Source: Cryptomeria japonica (lineage: Eukaryota; Streptophyta; Pinopsida; Cupressales; Cupressaceae). From it: a stretch of DNA of 64,000 bases. The position numbers were made by a program, and so were the translations under genes. The stretch is from the NCBI RefSeq assembly GCF_030272615.1, contig NC_081407.1, positions 102,405,897-102,469,896 on the forward strand, in the 5' to 3' direction. The notes beneath the pieces are model-generated. The model made no database searches. It saw only the letters and a program-made list of their open reading frames with translations, and had not been told where the DNA came from. Below are positions 45,165 to 58,338 of this stretch, piece after piece. How positions within the stretch are numbered: position 1 is the stretch's first letter; every line of letters begins with the position of its first letter.

Positions 45165-48100
45165 TGTTGTCACGAAAGATGCACCTGCTTCTGCAAAGCA
45201 AATCAATACTAGTGCTTATGCAATCCTATGCAACATGGAAATGAAACTCGAGTTGTGGGTAAACTCAGAAAGAGAAATGAATTTCTGGGTTATGGGCCAA
45301 CTCCCTTTGAAATACCTCCTAAAACTAATGATGGATATGGAAAAGAGTAAAAAGTGATTGGATTGGCTTAAAACTAAAATTATTCTAGAAGGTGATGCAC
45401 CAAAACTCTGATGATAAAACTATCATGACTCACAAAAATCTATCAAAACTTCTTCTTACACAAAATAAATAACTTTCCCCTCACATGTGCATTTCTCATA
45501 AAGGTTAAGTAGTTAATAAACTTGGAAGGAAGCTTAACTTCTCAACACAAATTTACTAAATCCTGCAACACAAATTAAGACCTATGATTATGAAAGAAGT
45601 AATAATGCATGCACACTAAGAAAAGAAGGATATTCAAGGTTTCAGATGAAACACAAAAATATTCCTATCAAATCCATCATGAACAAACACCATTATCAAG
45701 GAAAACTTATGAAACTCTGCAAATAAATGGAGTCTTGCTAAAAATAATATAACTAAAAAATTGTTGTAAATCTCTATATATCAAAGTATGAGCCACAAAC
45801 CTCTGAAATTTTTTTAAGGAAAGAGAAAAACAAAGGCAAGAAATGAGGAAATTATAACAAATTTTCCTCTATATACAATAATAAGGCATGCAAACTCTAA
45901 AAGAATGAACTGTACTCCTAAAAAGGTCAACTCTAGTCTGAAAATCCAAGCACAAGGAAAGAGCCTGAAAAGTAGGTGCCAAATCTGCATGAAAAGATGC
46001 AATAATGCTACCAAAAAGTCCTCTATCCAACATGCAACCCCAAGAGACTCTCAAAATAGCCTCCAACTACTAATAACTACCCAAAACCACCTCTGGACTA
46101 CTATTGAACTGACCCACTATCGAATGCATGTGTGTATAAAGGGAAAATAGATTAAATATTAAAGTTAGTCAATAATGACTTAGCTTTTAATATTTATTAC
46201 ATATATGCAACTCATCCCTTATTTTATGTGATAAATACTATAAGTGATTTCATTATACTATCACTTTAATATTTATTTTATTTTTCAGTTGTGCATACAT
46301 GCAACAGAGAGAACTTAAGTGCCAATATTAATTATTTTATTCTAGTAAATAGAAGTTCTTAAATAAAGATTAAAATAATCTTTATATTTTCTTTTGTTTC
46401 ACTTCTATTTATATGAATAAAACAATTAATTATTTATTATTATATTTATCATATTAATAAATGGCATGTGCAACTATTTCTTTTTATTATTTTGCCATTA
46501 TTAATAAATTAAATATAATAATAATAATACAAAAAAAACATGCACTTAATAAACAAAGGGTTTTAAGCCTCGTACGACTAGCATGACAATTAGGACTTTT
46601 AGTCCTAATGGGAGTCAAGAACTTGACCACTTACAATATAATAGACAACAACTTAAATTAAAATAATTGAAGCCCATTAAAATCATCGATGAAAATTAGG
46701 GCATACTGAGGTAAAAAGGTTCAAAAAAACTAAAATCATTCATTTGCATCTTTGTCTTCGAACAAACTGCTTGTGTTGGTCGTCATCCACTCTAACGGTT
46801 CGAACTGAGGAATTTTTGCATGATTATGTGCACTAAACATGAATCTCTTGAGTCGGGTATACGAGTATGCATGATTTTTCATTCTATTTTAAGTAATATT
46901 TCCTTCTCGAATGAATGGATGCACAAGTTCTATTTTTTTTTGCATGCCCTTGACTTAGGGTTTTTGCTTGGGATTGTTTATTCATACATTTCTTTATGGA
47001 CTCGGGATTCTTAGTTGCATACTTCTATGTTTCTATTGAAGGCATATATGAATAATATTGTGGTTATAGATTATTAATTGTTGTCGTAGGGTTTGATGAC
47101 ATTATAGCTCCTCTCAATACTCTAGTCTTGGGTATGAATCCTGCATGATTATTCAGTGAAACCCTACCTTAGGGTTTGATGGTGCTCACAAAGATGCATC
47201 TCAAACTTCTTGCATTCTATTTACTACTTTTTCTTCAAATGTATGCTTTGTGGCCCTTAAATCTACCAGTTGTATGGGTTTGAGACCTCTTCATTTGATA
47301 AGGGTTTTGGTATTCTTTTGAGGGTTAATCTTGACCTGCCACTGTCTTTTGAATTTTGGACTGAGTTATCCTCCATTATGATATTGAAACAAATCAATAT
47401 GACTTCATCTTTGATCTTTGTATGTATTGTAAATAGTCAATCCTATGGATTGTACTTTGTTTCTCAATATCATATTGTTAATAATAGTAAAGAGAACTCA
47501 AAATAATGACACTAAAAGAACCTAAATATTGTTAACCCAAATTCCTTCATCATGATTACCTGGATTTAGCAAGACTACTCCCCTGGTTCACCTCCATGCC
47601 TTACATTCTAACAAATGACCATGATAAAGTAAACTGCTATCACTTTTCTTGGTAAGGATTTTTGTGTCAAAATTTTCATCTTAAGCTACTATCTCCAAAT
47701 TGTCTCTATGAATGTGACTTATAGTTTGTTATTGGGACTGTGCGGAAACTGTGTATTGTGTTTATCAGTAACATGTTTTTGTAATTCCTTATGACTATAA
47801 CTGGTGACTATATTGTGGATTTTTCTAGTTCTTGTTGATTGTACCAGTGAGTTTTGTCCCTCTATTCTTGATGTTGCTCTAACCATCACTCCCCTCTGAA
47901 TATTTAGTCTATACTTCTTATGCTTTTGACTAGACTACACTCTTGTGACTATCAATATTTATCCTTCAATCTGATTATGCCCATTATTTTGAAGACACCC
48001 ATGGCTACTATTGTTGTAGATGACTATTATAAGGTTGTGCATATTGAAGTAATGTTACTGTTGTTTATCATTTTTTTTAAAACAAATTTCTTGTGTAAAG

Positions 48101-51068
48101 GCTAGGACTGTAACCTCTGAGATTTTTACTCCTTATTGCTCTATGTATTGCATTGCAATCTTGGTCCTCATTATGCCTTATGACTTCCTTAAATATGTTA
48201 AGGACTATTATTTTGATAAGTGCCATTGTGGGATGCCTTTAATAGTCTTTATATCTTTGATCTTTTCAATGTACTATTCCAAAGCTTTTGAATGAGCCAA
48301 TACAATTTGCTCATCAATATCACTATCTAGATTGTGATTTGTCAAGATAATGTAATTGGACGATGTTTTGACCTTTGATCTTACTATATTGGTGCTCTTA
48401 TTGTTTTACATGGATGCCCACTCACTATCATATTTCTTCTAAATGAAAAAATAATATTCATTATTCCTTAATCATTCTATTGCATAATATTGAGGACTTT
48501 GTAGCCTATCTGTAATAGATTGTGCTATCTAAGACAATCTTTTGTCCTTTGTGCTTTTGTAACAGTGTCCCTACCTAAGTGTGATCAATCACTTTTCAAT
48601 AAACCTTGAATATTGTCTTTGCGTTGAGTATTCATGGTGCTTTACTATGATAACTTCTATGCTTACTGTAATGTGTTTTGAAGCTCTTATTGTCATTTCA
48701 TTGTCTTCACTGTTATTATCATGACTGCATTATCTACATTCTTTATTGGAGACTATCGATATGATTGTGACATGCATCTTTCTTGGGGTGTTCTATACTT
48801 GTGTGACCTGTATTTTGTCCAAAAAATATAACCTTTTATACAGTTTAGAAACACTATGATTCACTAATGGATGTCAACTATACCTTTATGACTGATAACT
48901 GGGTTGTTGCTCCGTGTAAGTTCTGAAATGAATCTTCTCCATAGTAACTACTATAGATACTCATTTACTAAATACTCTCTTTCTATACAATGAGTTTATT
49001 ACAATCATGGATATGCTTCTCCTTCAAAGTGTTTGTCACTAGACCTAAAAATATGAACGTGCTTTCTGTCCATAGAATTGTCCTTGAATGCTTTAACCTT
49101 GGATGCATGCCTATCACTGTTTCAAATTTTGACACTACATATCTACTAGGTTGTTATCATTGAAAGGATAATTACTATTGTTTCAACATTTCTTTTATGA
49201 TTGACATGCTCCTTATCATCGTCTTTTGTACTTAATCATTATTAATTGCTCTTTATGCTACATTTGATGTCTGAGAGGCACTGTGATATTCCTGATTTTA
49301 ACTGTCATAATCTTGAAGAGACTGCACTTACTTTATGTCTAATCTTTGACGACACTTATAGAACATCATTGTTTATGGATGACTGCTAGTCCTTTGTACA
49401 TTATTGTTCTTTACTCACTTAAATATCATACATAACAAAGAATACTCTATTCTTAAACTATTCATACTATATGTCTTTCTTCTATCAATGATGATTGTAT
49501 GGATCTTTTTTGCATGACTATCATACATTGTCTCATGCCTCTGTATCATGAAGATGTGACTTTCAAGGAGAATACAAAGGTAGTCTACATGTGATAGGGC
49601 CACTTCTCATGGTTGTCATTGATATTTGCCCAGCATGATCTCTATCACATCTTTTCTAACCACAAGGCACTATAAACATGTTGTTCTCTATTCTCTGTAT
49701 GCATGCTAAGGCTATTATTTTTTAGTCTCTAATTCATAGGATTGGTATGATTATACTTGATGATCACTGTGCATTAATTATATTTTCGTGAGAAAAGGTT
49801 TGAATTAATGCCTCTTTCATTTTTAAGTGTCTATTGATCTGTGGGTGGTCAACCACTGTCTGACTGTGATATCTTATTGATTGAGATGATTGTTTCCTAT
49901 TGTCAATTTGTCATCTTTGTGGTTGTTCTTGACTATTTGAGATACCTTTTGGTCTGTTGATAATGCTTTGTAATCTCTAAATGCACTTGTTACTTAATCA
50001 TACAATCGCTAGTACTAAATGTTGCATGATTGTAATGGCTATAAGCTAGTATGATTATCTCTCTATTAACCATTAGGGCTTCTTAATGAATTCATGAATG
50101 ACTGTAATAATAGACTTGAAGCTATATTTTTATTGCTATTACAACCTTTACTATCTTATTTCATTAATGAACCTTTTTTTGGACTGATTATAACTGTCAT
50201 GGCTAAACTTCTGTAATGTTCATTTTTTACTTCCATAATCATTCATATGATGGTTCTAATCATCTATTGACCATGGGATGCAGTTGTATTCATTGTAGTA
50301 TGTGTTGTCATTGAATGGCAACTTTTCCTATCATTGAGTGATAATACATGGAACTTTGGATACAATTGTGTTCCTATTTAGTAGCTAATTAGTGTCACCC
50401 TATGAATAGTGACATGTATGCTGAGCTCAACCACTTCGAGAGCCCATTTTAACTCACATACATGATATTTCTAAAATGAAAACCTATATCTTCACATGAA
50501 GAAAAGAAGTTAGAAAAAACAAGAAGCTCACGAAGCTTCTGATGAATTTGATTGATCAATGATTCTCTTGCTCTTTTGTTCTGATTCCTTCCTTCTATAG
50601 TCTGATATACATGTGTATGAGTAGATTTGTTAGAGAAAATGAGATGTTGAGCTCTAACACACATGTACTTCACCTCTTGCAGGCACTCTAGGAGCACTAG
50701 GAGCATGAAAATACAAGATACAACTTGATCCCATCAATGATTCGTCATTGAAAGGCAATGAAAGATCCCCTTTTCTCTCTTTTCTATTGATCCATTTGTA
50801 TATCATTCTATTTATTGTACATTCTCAGTCATACCCACGGCTTGTGTGGGTCCTTACACATTTATGTAAATGAAAAGTTTCTTTCATATTCAGTTTTAAA
50901 TGTACATTATTGAAATACATTGCATTCTGAAAAAAATTCTTCATTTGCATATTTAAGTTTAAATAAATGATGAAGTACAAGAATTTATTTTGTCTACCTC
51001 CCTTTCATTTGATGTGTAAGGCCGATCATAAGCCTATCAAATTTTGACGGTTCAAAATTTAGATAATA
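45165..51068 (-). repeat. 5' LTR of Gypsy 1 (5,904 bp)
   Basis: Partner of 30666-38627. Its outer end reads GATAATA for GATAACA (CA mutated to TA), followed by GTAAG. No gene inside. Confidence 0.87.
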
Positions 51069-51073
51069 GTAAG
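51069..51073. repeat. Target-site duplication GTAAG (right, Gypsy 1)
   Basis: Matches 30661-30665; the target is the Gypsy 2 integrase reading frame. Confidence 0.8.
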
Positions 51074-52180
51074 CATCTAATCCATAGACTTCAACAATGA
51101 TGTATGGTCCAAGCCAATTAGGACTGAATTTTCCTTTTTCCTTAGGTCATGTATTCATGTTGCACTGATTCTCATAAAGTGCTAAATCACCTACTAATAA
51201 GGAACGTTGAACAAATTTATCATTGTAACTCTGTTGTAGAGTTTTATGATATGCTTGAATATTACCAAGAGCGTTTATGCGTTGTTCATCAAGCATCTCA
51301 AGTTGTTGGAGCCTTTGTTCTCTATAGGAATCATCATCCATTATACCCTTAAGAGAAACTAGTAAAGATTGAATATCTAACTCCAAAGGCATAATAGCAT
51401 TAGCACCATAAACAAGATTATAAGGAGTAGAACCTATAGAAATACGTACACTCATTTTGTAAGCCCAAAGAGCGTAGATTAACTGAGTGTGCCAATCCTT
51501 ACCATGCTTGTTCATAGTTTTATGAATAATTTGTTTGATTATTCTATTTCAAGATTCGTCTTGACCATTTGAATGAGGATAGTAGGGTGTAGAAAATTGG
51601 TGTTGAATATGATATTTCTCAAGAAATCTCTTCATGTATTTGTTTTTAAATGATGTTCCATTATCCAAAACCAAAGCGGAAGGTATTCCGGATCAGGAAA
51701 TGATGTTATCTAAGATGAATTGACAGATTACTTTGACGGTAGTAGATTGAAGAGGAACTGCTTCTACCCACTTCGTAAAGTAATCAGTAGTGGTTATGAT
51801 GAAAGTATGTTCTTGAGATGAGGGAGGAGATATTTTACCAATGAGATCAAAATCCCACATAGAAAAGGGCCAAGACACTACTTGAGATCGAAGTTCGTAG
51901 GAAGGAGCATGGATCAAATTTCTATGTTGTTGACATTGATGACATTTTTCTAAAAACACAAAGGAGTCTTTTTCCATGGTTTTCCAATAATATCCCATTC
52001 AGAGAAATCTTTGGACTAATGATCTACCCCCAAAATTCCCCCCGCAAGGACCTAAATGTGTTTCCTCAAGAGCAATAGGGATTTCAGATTTGTTAAGACA
52101 TCGAAAGAGGAGACCATTATAACCCCTTCTATAAAGAACATTAGAAAGGATAATATATCTAGCGGCCAACTTGCAAATCC
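51074..52180 (-). pseudogene. Gypsy 2 integrase
   Basis: HLGPCGG...CHQCQQHRN zinc region; WDFDLIGK, ALVLDNGTSF and GQDESWNR supply D, D and E, all three present. Then HTQLIYALWAYK, STPYNLVYGANA and a C-terminal FSPNWLGPYIIVEV block, ended by the Gypsy 1 insertion. Stops near 51999, 51692 and 51145. Confidence 0.87.
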
Positions 52181-52416
52181 TAGCCCTAACATTCTTGTTT
52201 TTAGAGTCGGGAAAGGTACCATCATTCAAATATCTCATGATATGCGAGTACCATTCATCAGATTCTATAACACAATAATATGTCACATCACTAGGATTGT
52301 CTACAATAGCCGGGGTAGTGAGGTTGTGAATAGTAAATTTAAGATCTACCAAGGGGTCCTCTAAAGATACAAGAGAGGCCACACATGCCATTGCATCAAC
52401 AATGTCGATTATCTTT

Positions 52417-52850
52417 TCAAGGAACAGGCTCCATGGTATAAGAATCAACCTTTTGCAACAAGGATATAGCTAAATCTCTATATTGTGATAATTTATCTTG
52501 CTTAGATTGGTAAATTCCTATCACTTGTCTTATGATTAATTGAGAATATCCATAGATATGTAGATGTTTCACATTTAATGCTAAGGTTTCTTTAATTCCA
52601 CCTATAAGAGCCTCATATTCAAACAATGTTATTGGTACACAAGAAATTGAGATGATATGATAGAGGGATAGGTTTCTTTTTAGGAGAGATTAAGACAACA
52701 CCTGTCCCCAATCGTGTATGACACCTAGAGGCTAGAGCCATCAAAATATAATTCCCAAGTTTCATCAACCTCAACAGAGAGAATGCATTCATCAAGAAAA
52801 GACTCTTGGCTAGGTATGGAGAAAGGCAAAGGAGCCTCACTTAAGTGGTC
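52417..52850 (-). pseudogene. Gypsy 2 additional (archaeal-type) RNase H
   Basis: WELYFDGSSL (D), then GTGVVLISPKK, FEYEALIGGIK (E) and LHIYGYSQLI, where the usual D of GDSQL is replaced by Y. Lies between the RT-linked RNase H and integrase. Frameshifts near 52750 and 52620. Confidence 0.78.
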
Positions 52851-53551
52851 GGGAAATGCTTGACCTTTTATTGTCCTCTGCGAAACAAACTTAAGGTCAA
52901 ACTTGGTCAACATCATAACCCACTTGGCTAAGCATCCTGAAAGATCAGTTTTGGAGAAAATATGCTTTAGAGGATCAAATGTAATGATAACATGAACTTC
53001 AACATTCAAAAGATAATGCCTTAATTTTTGGGTTGCAAAGACTAAAGCAAGACATTGTCTTTCTATTGCAGAATATCGAACTTTGTAATTAATAAAGTGT
53101 GACTTATGTAGTAAACCGGACATTCTCTACCATCCTTATCACATTGTGCCAATAATGTCGCAAGAGCATGAAGAGAAGCAATTGTGTATAGAAGAAAAGG
53201 TTTGGAAGGGTGTACGGTTTGAAGAATGGGAGGATTGGCCAAATATGTTTTTAAGTCTTCAAATGCTTGAATACAATCCCCATTCCTTTGAAAGGTGATA
53301 TTCTTTTTAAGTAATTGGTTGAAGGGAAGGGTGAAGGGAAGGGTACGATCCGCAAGTTGAGAAACAAACCTACGAATAGCTTGAATCTTTCCTTGTAAAA
53401 TTTTTAGTTGGAAAGCACTTTTAGGAGGTGGCATGTTAACAATAGCATCTATCTTCTTTGTGTCCACCTCAATTCCACGATGAAAGACTATGAATCCTAA
53501 TAGTTTTCCACTATCCACACCAAAAACACACTTTATGGGATTCAAGCGCAT
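52850..53551 (-). pseudogene. Gypsy 2 RNase H (RT-linked)
   Basis: KLLGFIVFHRGIEVD, IQAIRRFVSQLADRT, then YSAIERQCLALVFATQKLRHYLL (E) and a LAKWVMMLTKFDLKFV block. Frame change near 53100. Confidence 0.83.
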
Positions 53552-53614
53552 GTTGTACTTACAAATTCTTTGAAAGACTTAACAAAGGATCTTAACATTA
53601 TCTATGAGAAGAAT

Positions 53615-54340
53615 TCATTTAGCTAAGATGTCATCAACATAATATTCTAAAATTTTATGCATGTAATCATGGAAAATGAAGGCCATAGCATGTTGATAGG
53701 TAGCGCTTGCATTTTTCAATCCAAAAGGCATTATAACCCAATAAAACATGCCCCAAGGGGTGTTGAAAGTAGTTTTGAATTGATCTTGAGGATTAATGAA
53801 GATTTGATTATATCTTGAGAAACCATCCATGAAGGATAGCAAAGCATGGCCTATTATAGAATCTACTATCATATCTATATTTGGGAGAGGAAAGTCATCC
53901 TTCAAAGAAGCTTTATTGAGATCTCAAAAATCTGTACACATCCTAATCTTGTTATTAGATTTAGCCATGACCACAATGTTTGAAATCCATGGGGAATAAT
54001 CAATAGGACTAATGAATCCGACATCCAATAATTTTTCAATCTCAGCCTTAACAAGCAGTGCTATTTTGGGATTCATATTTTGAATCTTTTGTTTCATAGG
54101 TTTCACATCAGGAACTAAGACCATGTTATGAGTAACAATATTAGGATCAATTCTAGGCATATCAGAATATATCCAAGCAAATATTTTAGGGAATTCATGT
54201 AATAATTCATAATATTGTTTTCGTTCTTCTTCATCCAAGCATTTTCTTGTCTTAATGACTTTGTCTTCAATACAAGGATCCATTTTGATATCAATAGTGT
54301 CACTTATGAGGAGATTTCTTTGTTGAGGTGTGTCTTTCAA
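53615..54340 (-). pseudogene. Gypsy 2 reverse transcriptase
   Basis: VKAEIEKLLDVGFISPIDYSPW and NNKIRMCTDF, then FPLPNIDMIVDSIIGHALLSF, MPFGLKNASATYQHAM and YYVDDILAK (catalytic DD). A stop after CTDF (about 53922) splits it. Confidence 0.87.
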
Positions 54341-55306
54341 ATAAGGAAATTATTTAACTATCTCATCATTATTTATTTCTTTCCCAAAGTAAGCTTTGGT
54401 ATTTAAACAATAAGGAAATCCATGATTATGGTGATAACGAGGAAGGTTGTCATAAGCTCCTAGGAATTCAGCTAAGGAATCATTGGTGGGAAAAACATCC
54501 AAAGCGAAGACACTAGAAGAATCAAAGTCAATATACTATGGATATTTTATTGAGAGAGAAGTAGAGATAACATTAACACTAATAGATGGTCTCATTGAAG
54601 CTTTATTATGCTCAAAAGGATCATAGCCAAGTCCGAATGCTGTGTCACAGATGTTATTTTCCAAGGGAACTTTTATCCCTTGTTATTGGGCACTAGAACC
54701 ATTACCATTATATCCACACTTATCTATGATGTGAAAACGAGGACCATAAAGCTTAGCCATTTCTGAAAGAGAAGAGGGGTTTTCATAAAGTAAGGGATCA
54801 AAATCCTCTAAATTGGAAACAAGGGGAGATGAAGTCTGAGAAGCCACCACAAATTTATTACTCAATGGATCGGGTAAAGTGGGATGATTTTTAGGTTCTT
54901 CTTCTTCTTTCTTTTTTTCAACCTTGGGTTCTCTAGGGGGGATTTTTTATTATCCTATGAAAGTAGGATTAAACTCAAGGAATCCCCAATCATCTTCTAC
55001 AAGAATCTTTTCAAGAGAAAAGACATCTTTAGTGGTAGAATCGGGGTAAGAAGGCTTTTCTTCAGGAACCTTATGTTCATTCGATGAACTAGAGGCAGGA
55101 GATATACTTGAGGAAATAGACACACTAGTAGGAGGAGAGGTTTTGGAAGAATCACTTGAGATAGTTGGGGAAGAGCCAATTGAAGAGGATTTAGATGTTG
55201 ATGTTTGTAAACAAGCTTGGAGATTGGTATCACCTAGCAAGGTATATGTCTTATTGTTGTAAATTAATTTAACTTGCCTTTGCAATGTAGAGGGGACAAC
55301 TTGCAT
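54341..55306 (-). pseudogene. Gypsy 2 linker between protease and RT
   Basis: Serine-rich low-complexity frames (SSSIGSSPTISSDSSKTSPP) and a short region similar to plant Gypsy polyprotein linkers; no enzyme motif. Confidence 0.5.
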
Positions 55307-55419
55307 GCTATGAATCTAAGGTCTCCCTAATAATAGGTTGTATGTCAAATTTGTAGGCATGACATGAATAGGTGTGGATAAAGTAACATGACCTACCTTA
55401 ATGGGCAAGGTAATGATAC

Positions 55420-56271
55420 CTAATGAATATTTACCAACATTATCAAAGCCTCAGATAGTAAGAGAATTGAGATTAATGAGAGATGTATTAACATTGATTT
55501 ATGCAACAAGTTAATGCTACAAACATTAAGGCTAGAACCATTGTCCACTAGTGTTTGTCTTATTGCACTATTGTTTATGATAACCACAATCATTAAAGGA
55601 TCATATTGATTTTGAATTTCACTAGTAGGTAACTCATCTTGTGTAAACACAATTGGAGCCTTAGGAGATTCTATAGAGTCAATCAAGGAAGCCATATTAT
55701 TGGATGTCACTGTAGGTGGGACATTCAAAGTTTTCAAGGCATCTTGTAACATTCCATGATGAGCTGAAGAAGCTTGAATCAAATCCCAAAGGGATATCTT
55801 GACAGGGGTTGCTTTGATTTGTTCAATAATATCATATTCTTTACCAAGAGTTTGTGAAATACAAGGTTCTTGAGGAAGATTAGGTTGAGGACTAGGAAGG
55901 GAAGTTGGGATAATCGGAGGAGGATTAGGTTGCCTATTGTTTCTTGTGTTATAAGTGTGGGCAACTGCATGATGAATGTCCTTAGTTAGTTGTTTAGAAT
56001 AACTATAAGGACTCTTAGTGGGATTTCCTCCTTGCACAGTAATAACAGGTCTATTAGGAGTACTAAAGGAATCATGACTATATCCACCTTGAATATTGAA
56101 AAGGGGTTGATTGGGAAGTTGTGAAGTTGAAGAAGGATAAGAACCTTGGACTACAAAAAGAGTCTTTCTATGTTCATTCACATTTATCATGTTGATTAGT
56201 CTTTTAGATGTATTGTTTTTATTTGAAGATTTGGAATAAGACACAAATTCATCAAGGGCATCATCCAACAA
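55420..56271 (-). pseudogene. Gypsy 2 protease with gag C-terminal region
   Basis: N/P/Q-rich front (NRQPNPPPIIPTSLPSPQP), then LWDLIQASSAHHGMLQDALK and a retropepsin LVDNGSSLNVCS site (D-N-G in place of D-T/S-G), a form common in plant Tat/Athila proteases. Frame lost after about 55420. Confidence 0.75.
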
Positions 56272-56303
56272 GGCCTGTCATATCGGTTGAAAGGTTTATC
56301 TTT

Positions 56304-56603
56304 CTATTCAAAAGGAGACATCTCCTTATAGAGAGAATTGTTGTAGACAACCATGTTGCTAGATTTAGTGGAGGAGTTGATAGGAATGTACCTATGAGAG
56401 GAATCATTCAACTTATCTTTATCATCACCATGAAATGGCATAGTAACAAGGTTGATTAACTTTTGGCAAAATGAGGGTTTAGAAGGCTTCGGGTTCAAAA
56501 ATTCATCTAGAGATTCATCTAATTCATCCTTACTAAAATCATAATTAAAATAATTGCATACATCATCAAAAGTATGAACATCTTTCAAATAAAAATCTGA
56601 CAT
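56304..56603 (-). pseudogene. Gypsy 2 gag-like N-terminal frame
   Basis: 99 codons from an ATG, acidic and lysine-rich (DELDESLDEFLN). No domain recognised; assigned by position upstream of the protease frame. A normal gag core is not seen, so much of gag may be deleted. Confidence 0.4.
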
Positions 56604-56802
56604 TTTGAAATGGAAATTGAATGAAATTTAAACACACAATGCAAGCAAATAAAGGAAATCTCCTTTTTTTTTTCCTAGGATTTTTTTTTACTCTTTTTTT
56701 TTTGGAATTTTATGTTTATAAAGAAAATGAAAGATACAAAATATAGATCTAAAAAATCAATGAAATGAAAATAAGATTGGATGCACATCGGGTTCACATA
56801 AA

Positions 56803-57020
56803 TGTGTAGGGGAAAAAGTGAGACTAAGCAAACAAGCCTTAATCCCACTCTCATGTACACACTGTGGAATATGAAAGAGCCTAGGGAGGCAATCCTTGAC
56901 TCTCTCTTCCTCACAAGAAGTAGTCAAAGTGTGTTACCTCGCTAGGCTCTTTCGTATTCCACAATGTGTACATGAGAGTGGAATTAGGGCTTGTTTGCTT
57001 AGTCTAACTTTTTCCCCTAG
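56803..57020. repeat. Foldback (inverted) repeat
   Basis: Arms of about 79 bp (56807-56885 and 56942-57020) pair around a 56-bp loop. The left arm equals the start of the 13941 repeat (TGTGTAGGRGAAAAAGTGAG). Loop plus right arm are the reverse complement of 13941-14077, so the structure is an LTR start joined to an inverted, longer copy of itself. Confidence 0.75.
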
Positions 57021-58338
57021 ATACTAGTAGTTTGTGATTTTCTGAGGTTAAAACTTAAATTTCCTCCTTGCAAAAAACTTTCATCTTAGATGTCATTATG
57101 AGTTTTTATTCTTTCAAATCCACTTAGGACTTTCTTGTTGAGGTATGCAACATAAGGAATATATATAGTCTATTAAAACTATTCAATTTTATATTTGCCC
57201 ATGTCATATGGGCTTCAAAATTCAAACCTAGTGTTTGATAATGAAAGTCTCATTGAAATTAGGTTGGATATTAAGGTTGAATTTATAAGTGTATCAGGTT
57301 TTTGTTAGAGCCTTCATTTAGAGTTATCTTGATTTAAAGATAAAAATCTACAAGGCTCGCCAACCTTATAATTTGTATGAACTATGCCTTGTCTTATACA
57401 TTATTCTCTCTGGCATCTTATAAAGTAGTCATAGTTATATTAATTTGATGTACTAGGGCCTTATAGTCTGAACATCACCATGTGATCCACAAAGTTGTGA
57501 AAAGGAGGACACAAATGCAGGAGTGAATTAAATTAAATAAATGTGCAGTTTAGAGTTTACAAACTGTCCAATTATAGTGATGTTTGTTTTTAGGAAACTA
57601 AAAGGTTTGCATGTTATTTCTTAGGTAGATAGAATTGGGGTACAGATGGGGTCCCATTTTCATTGTGCAGGTGGGCTCATGAGAGATGCAAATTATGAAA
57701 ATTGAAAAATTGTGGAATCTTAATCCCAAAAATTAGAGCAGCCCATTTTTTAAGTTAAAATTAGAGAAGCCCATTTTTTAAGTTAAAATTTGAGCAGGCA
57801 AGTATTGTGGCAACACGGAAGCCAATTATGCATTTTAAATACAATCTCCTAATATTTGCAATAGAGCTAAAAATTCAAATGTCATTGGACTAGTTGACTG
57901 CAAATCGTTCCAACTTTAGTTCTGACTAGAACTCCTAAGAAAATTTAGGAGCTACTCTTTGTTGGACCATTAACTAATTTGAAATTTAATAGAGAAGTTA
58001 CAAATGACTTTTGTGTCTTCGAATGTTTGTGGCATTACTTACCTACCTAGTGCATAAATTTATCCTACAGCAGTGGCAGTTACGATTTGAATAGTAGCTT
58101 TCTCAATCTTGGTTACTCTTTGTACTCCCATAATAAAATGAAATGGCATCTTTCCACAGAGGTCCAATGTCATAGAAACCTTGCATTTAATTTCCTTGGT
58201 TCATTGGTCATTTATTTAACCTTTCTAGTGAAAACATTAGATTTTATTTGTTATAAATTGATTTAGTTTTTTTTCGTGTTCATTTTATTTATTTTTATCA
58301 GATCTCGTTACTTTTGTTTTCCCTTTTTTCCTTGGAGT
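57021..58338. other. Unassigned AT-rich DNA
   Basis: Contains a near-perfect local duplication of TTAGAGNAGCCCATTTTTTAAG around 57735-57785 and no coding signal. Confidence 0.45.

Larger units (their letters stand above)
30666..51068 (-). mobile_element. Ty3/Gypsy element 1 (about 20.4 kb, giant LTRs)
   Basis: Two LTRs enclose a minus-strand gag-protease-aRNaseH-RT-RNaseH-integrase interior (38628-45164). Target duplication GTAAG at 30661-30665 and 51069-51073. Without its internal insertion the 3' LTR is about 5.8 kb; the 5' LTR is 5.9 kb. Tat-like by the extra RNase H. All coding segments carry stops or frameshifts. Confidence 0.87.
51069..57020 (-). mobile_element. Ty3/Gypsy element 2, main part
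   Basis: Minus-strand gag-like, protease, RT, RNase H, additional RNase H and integrase, in the canonical Tat/Retand-like order. Its 3' tip is at 30586-30665 beyond Gypsy 1. LTRs are not resolved: the 5' side ends in a foldback repeat at 56803-57020. Confidence 0.8.
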
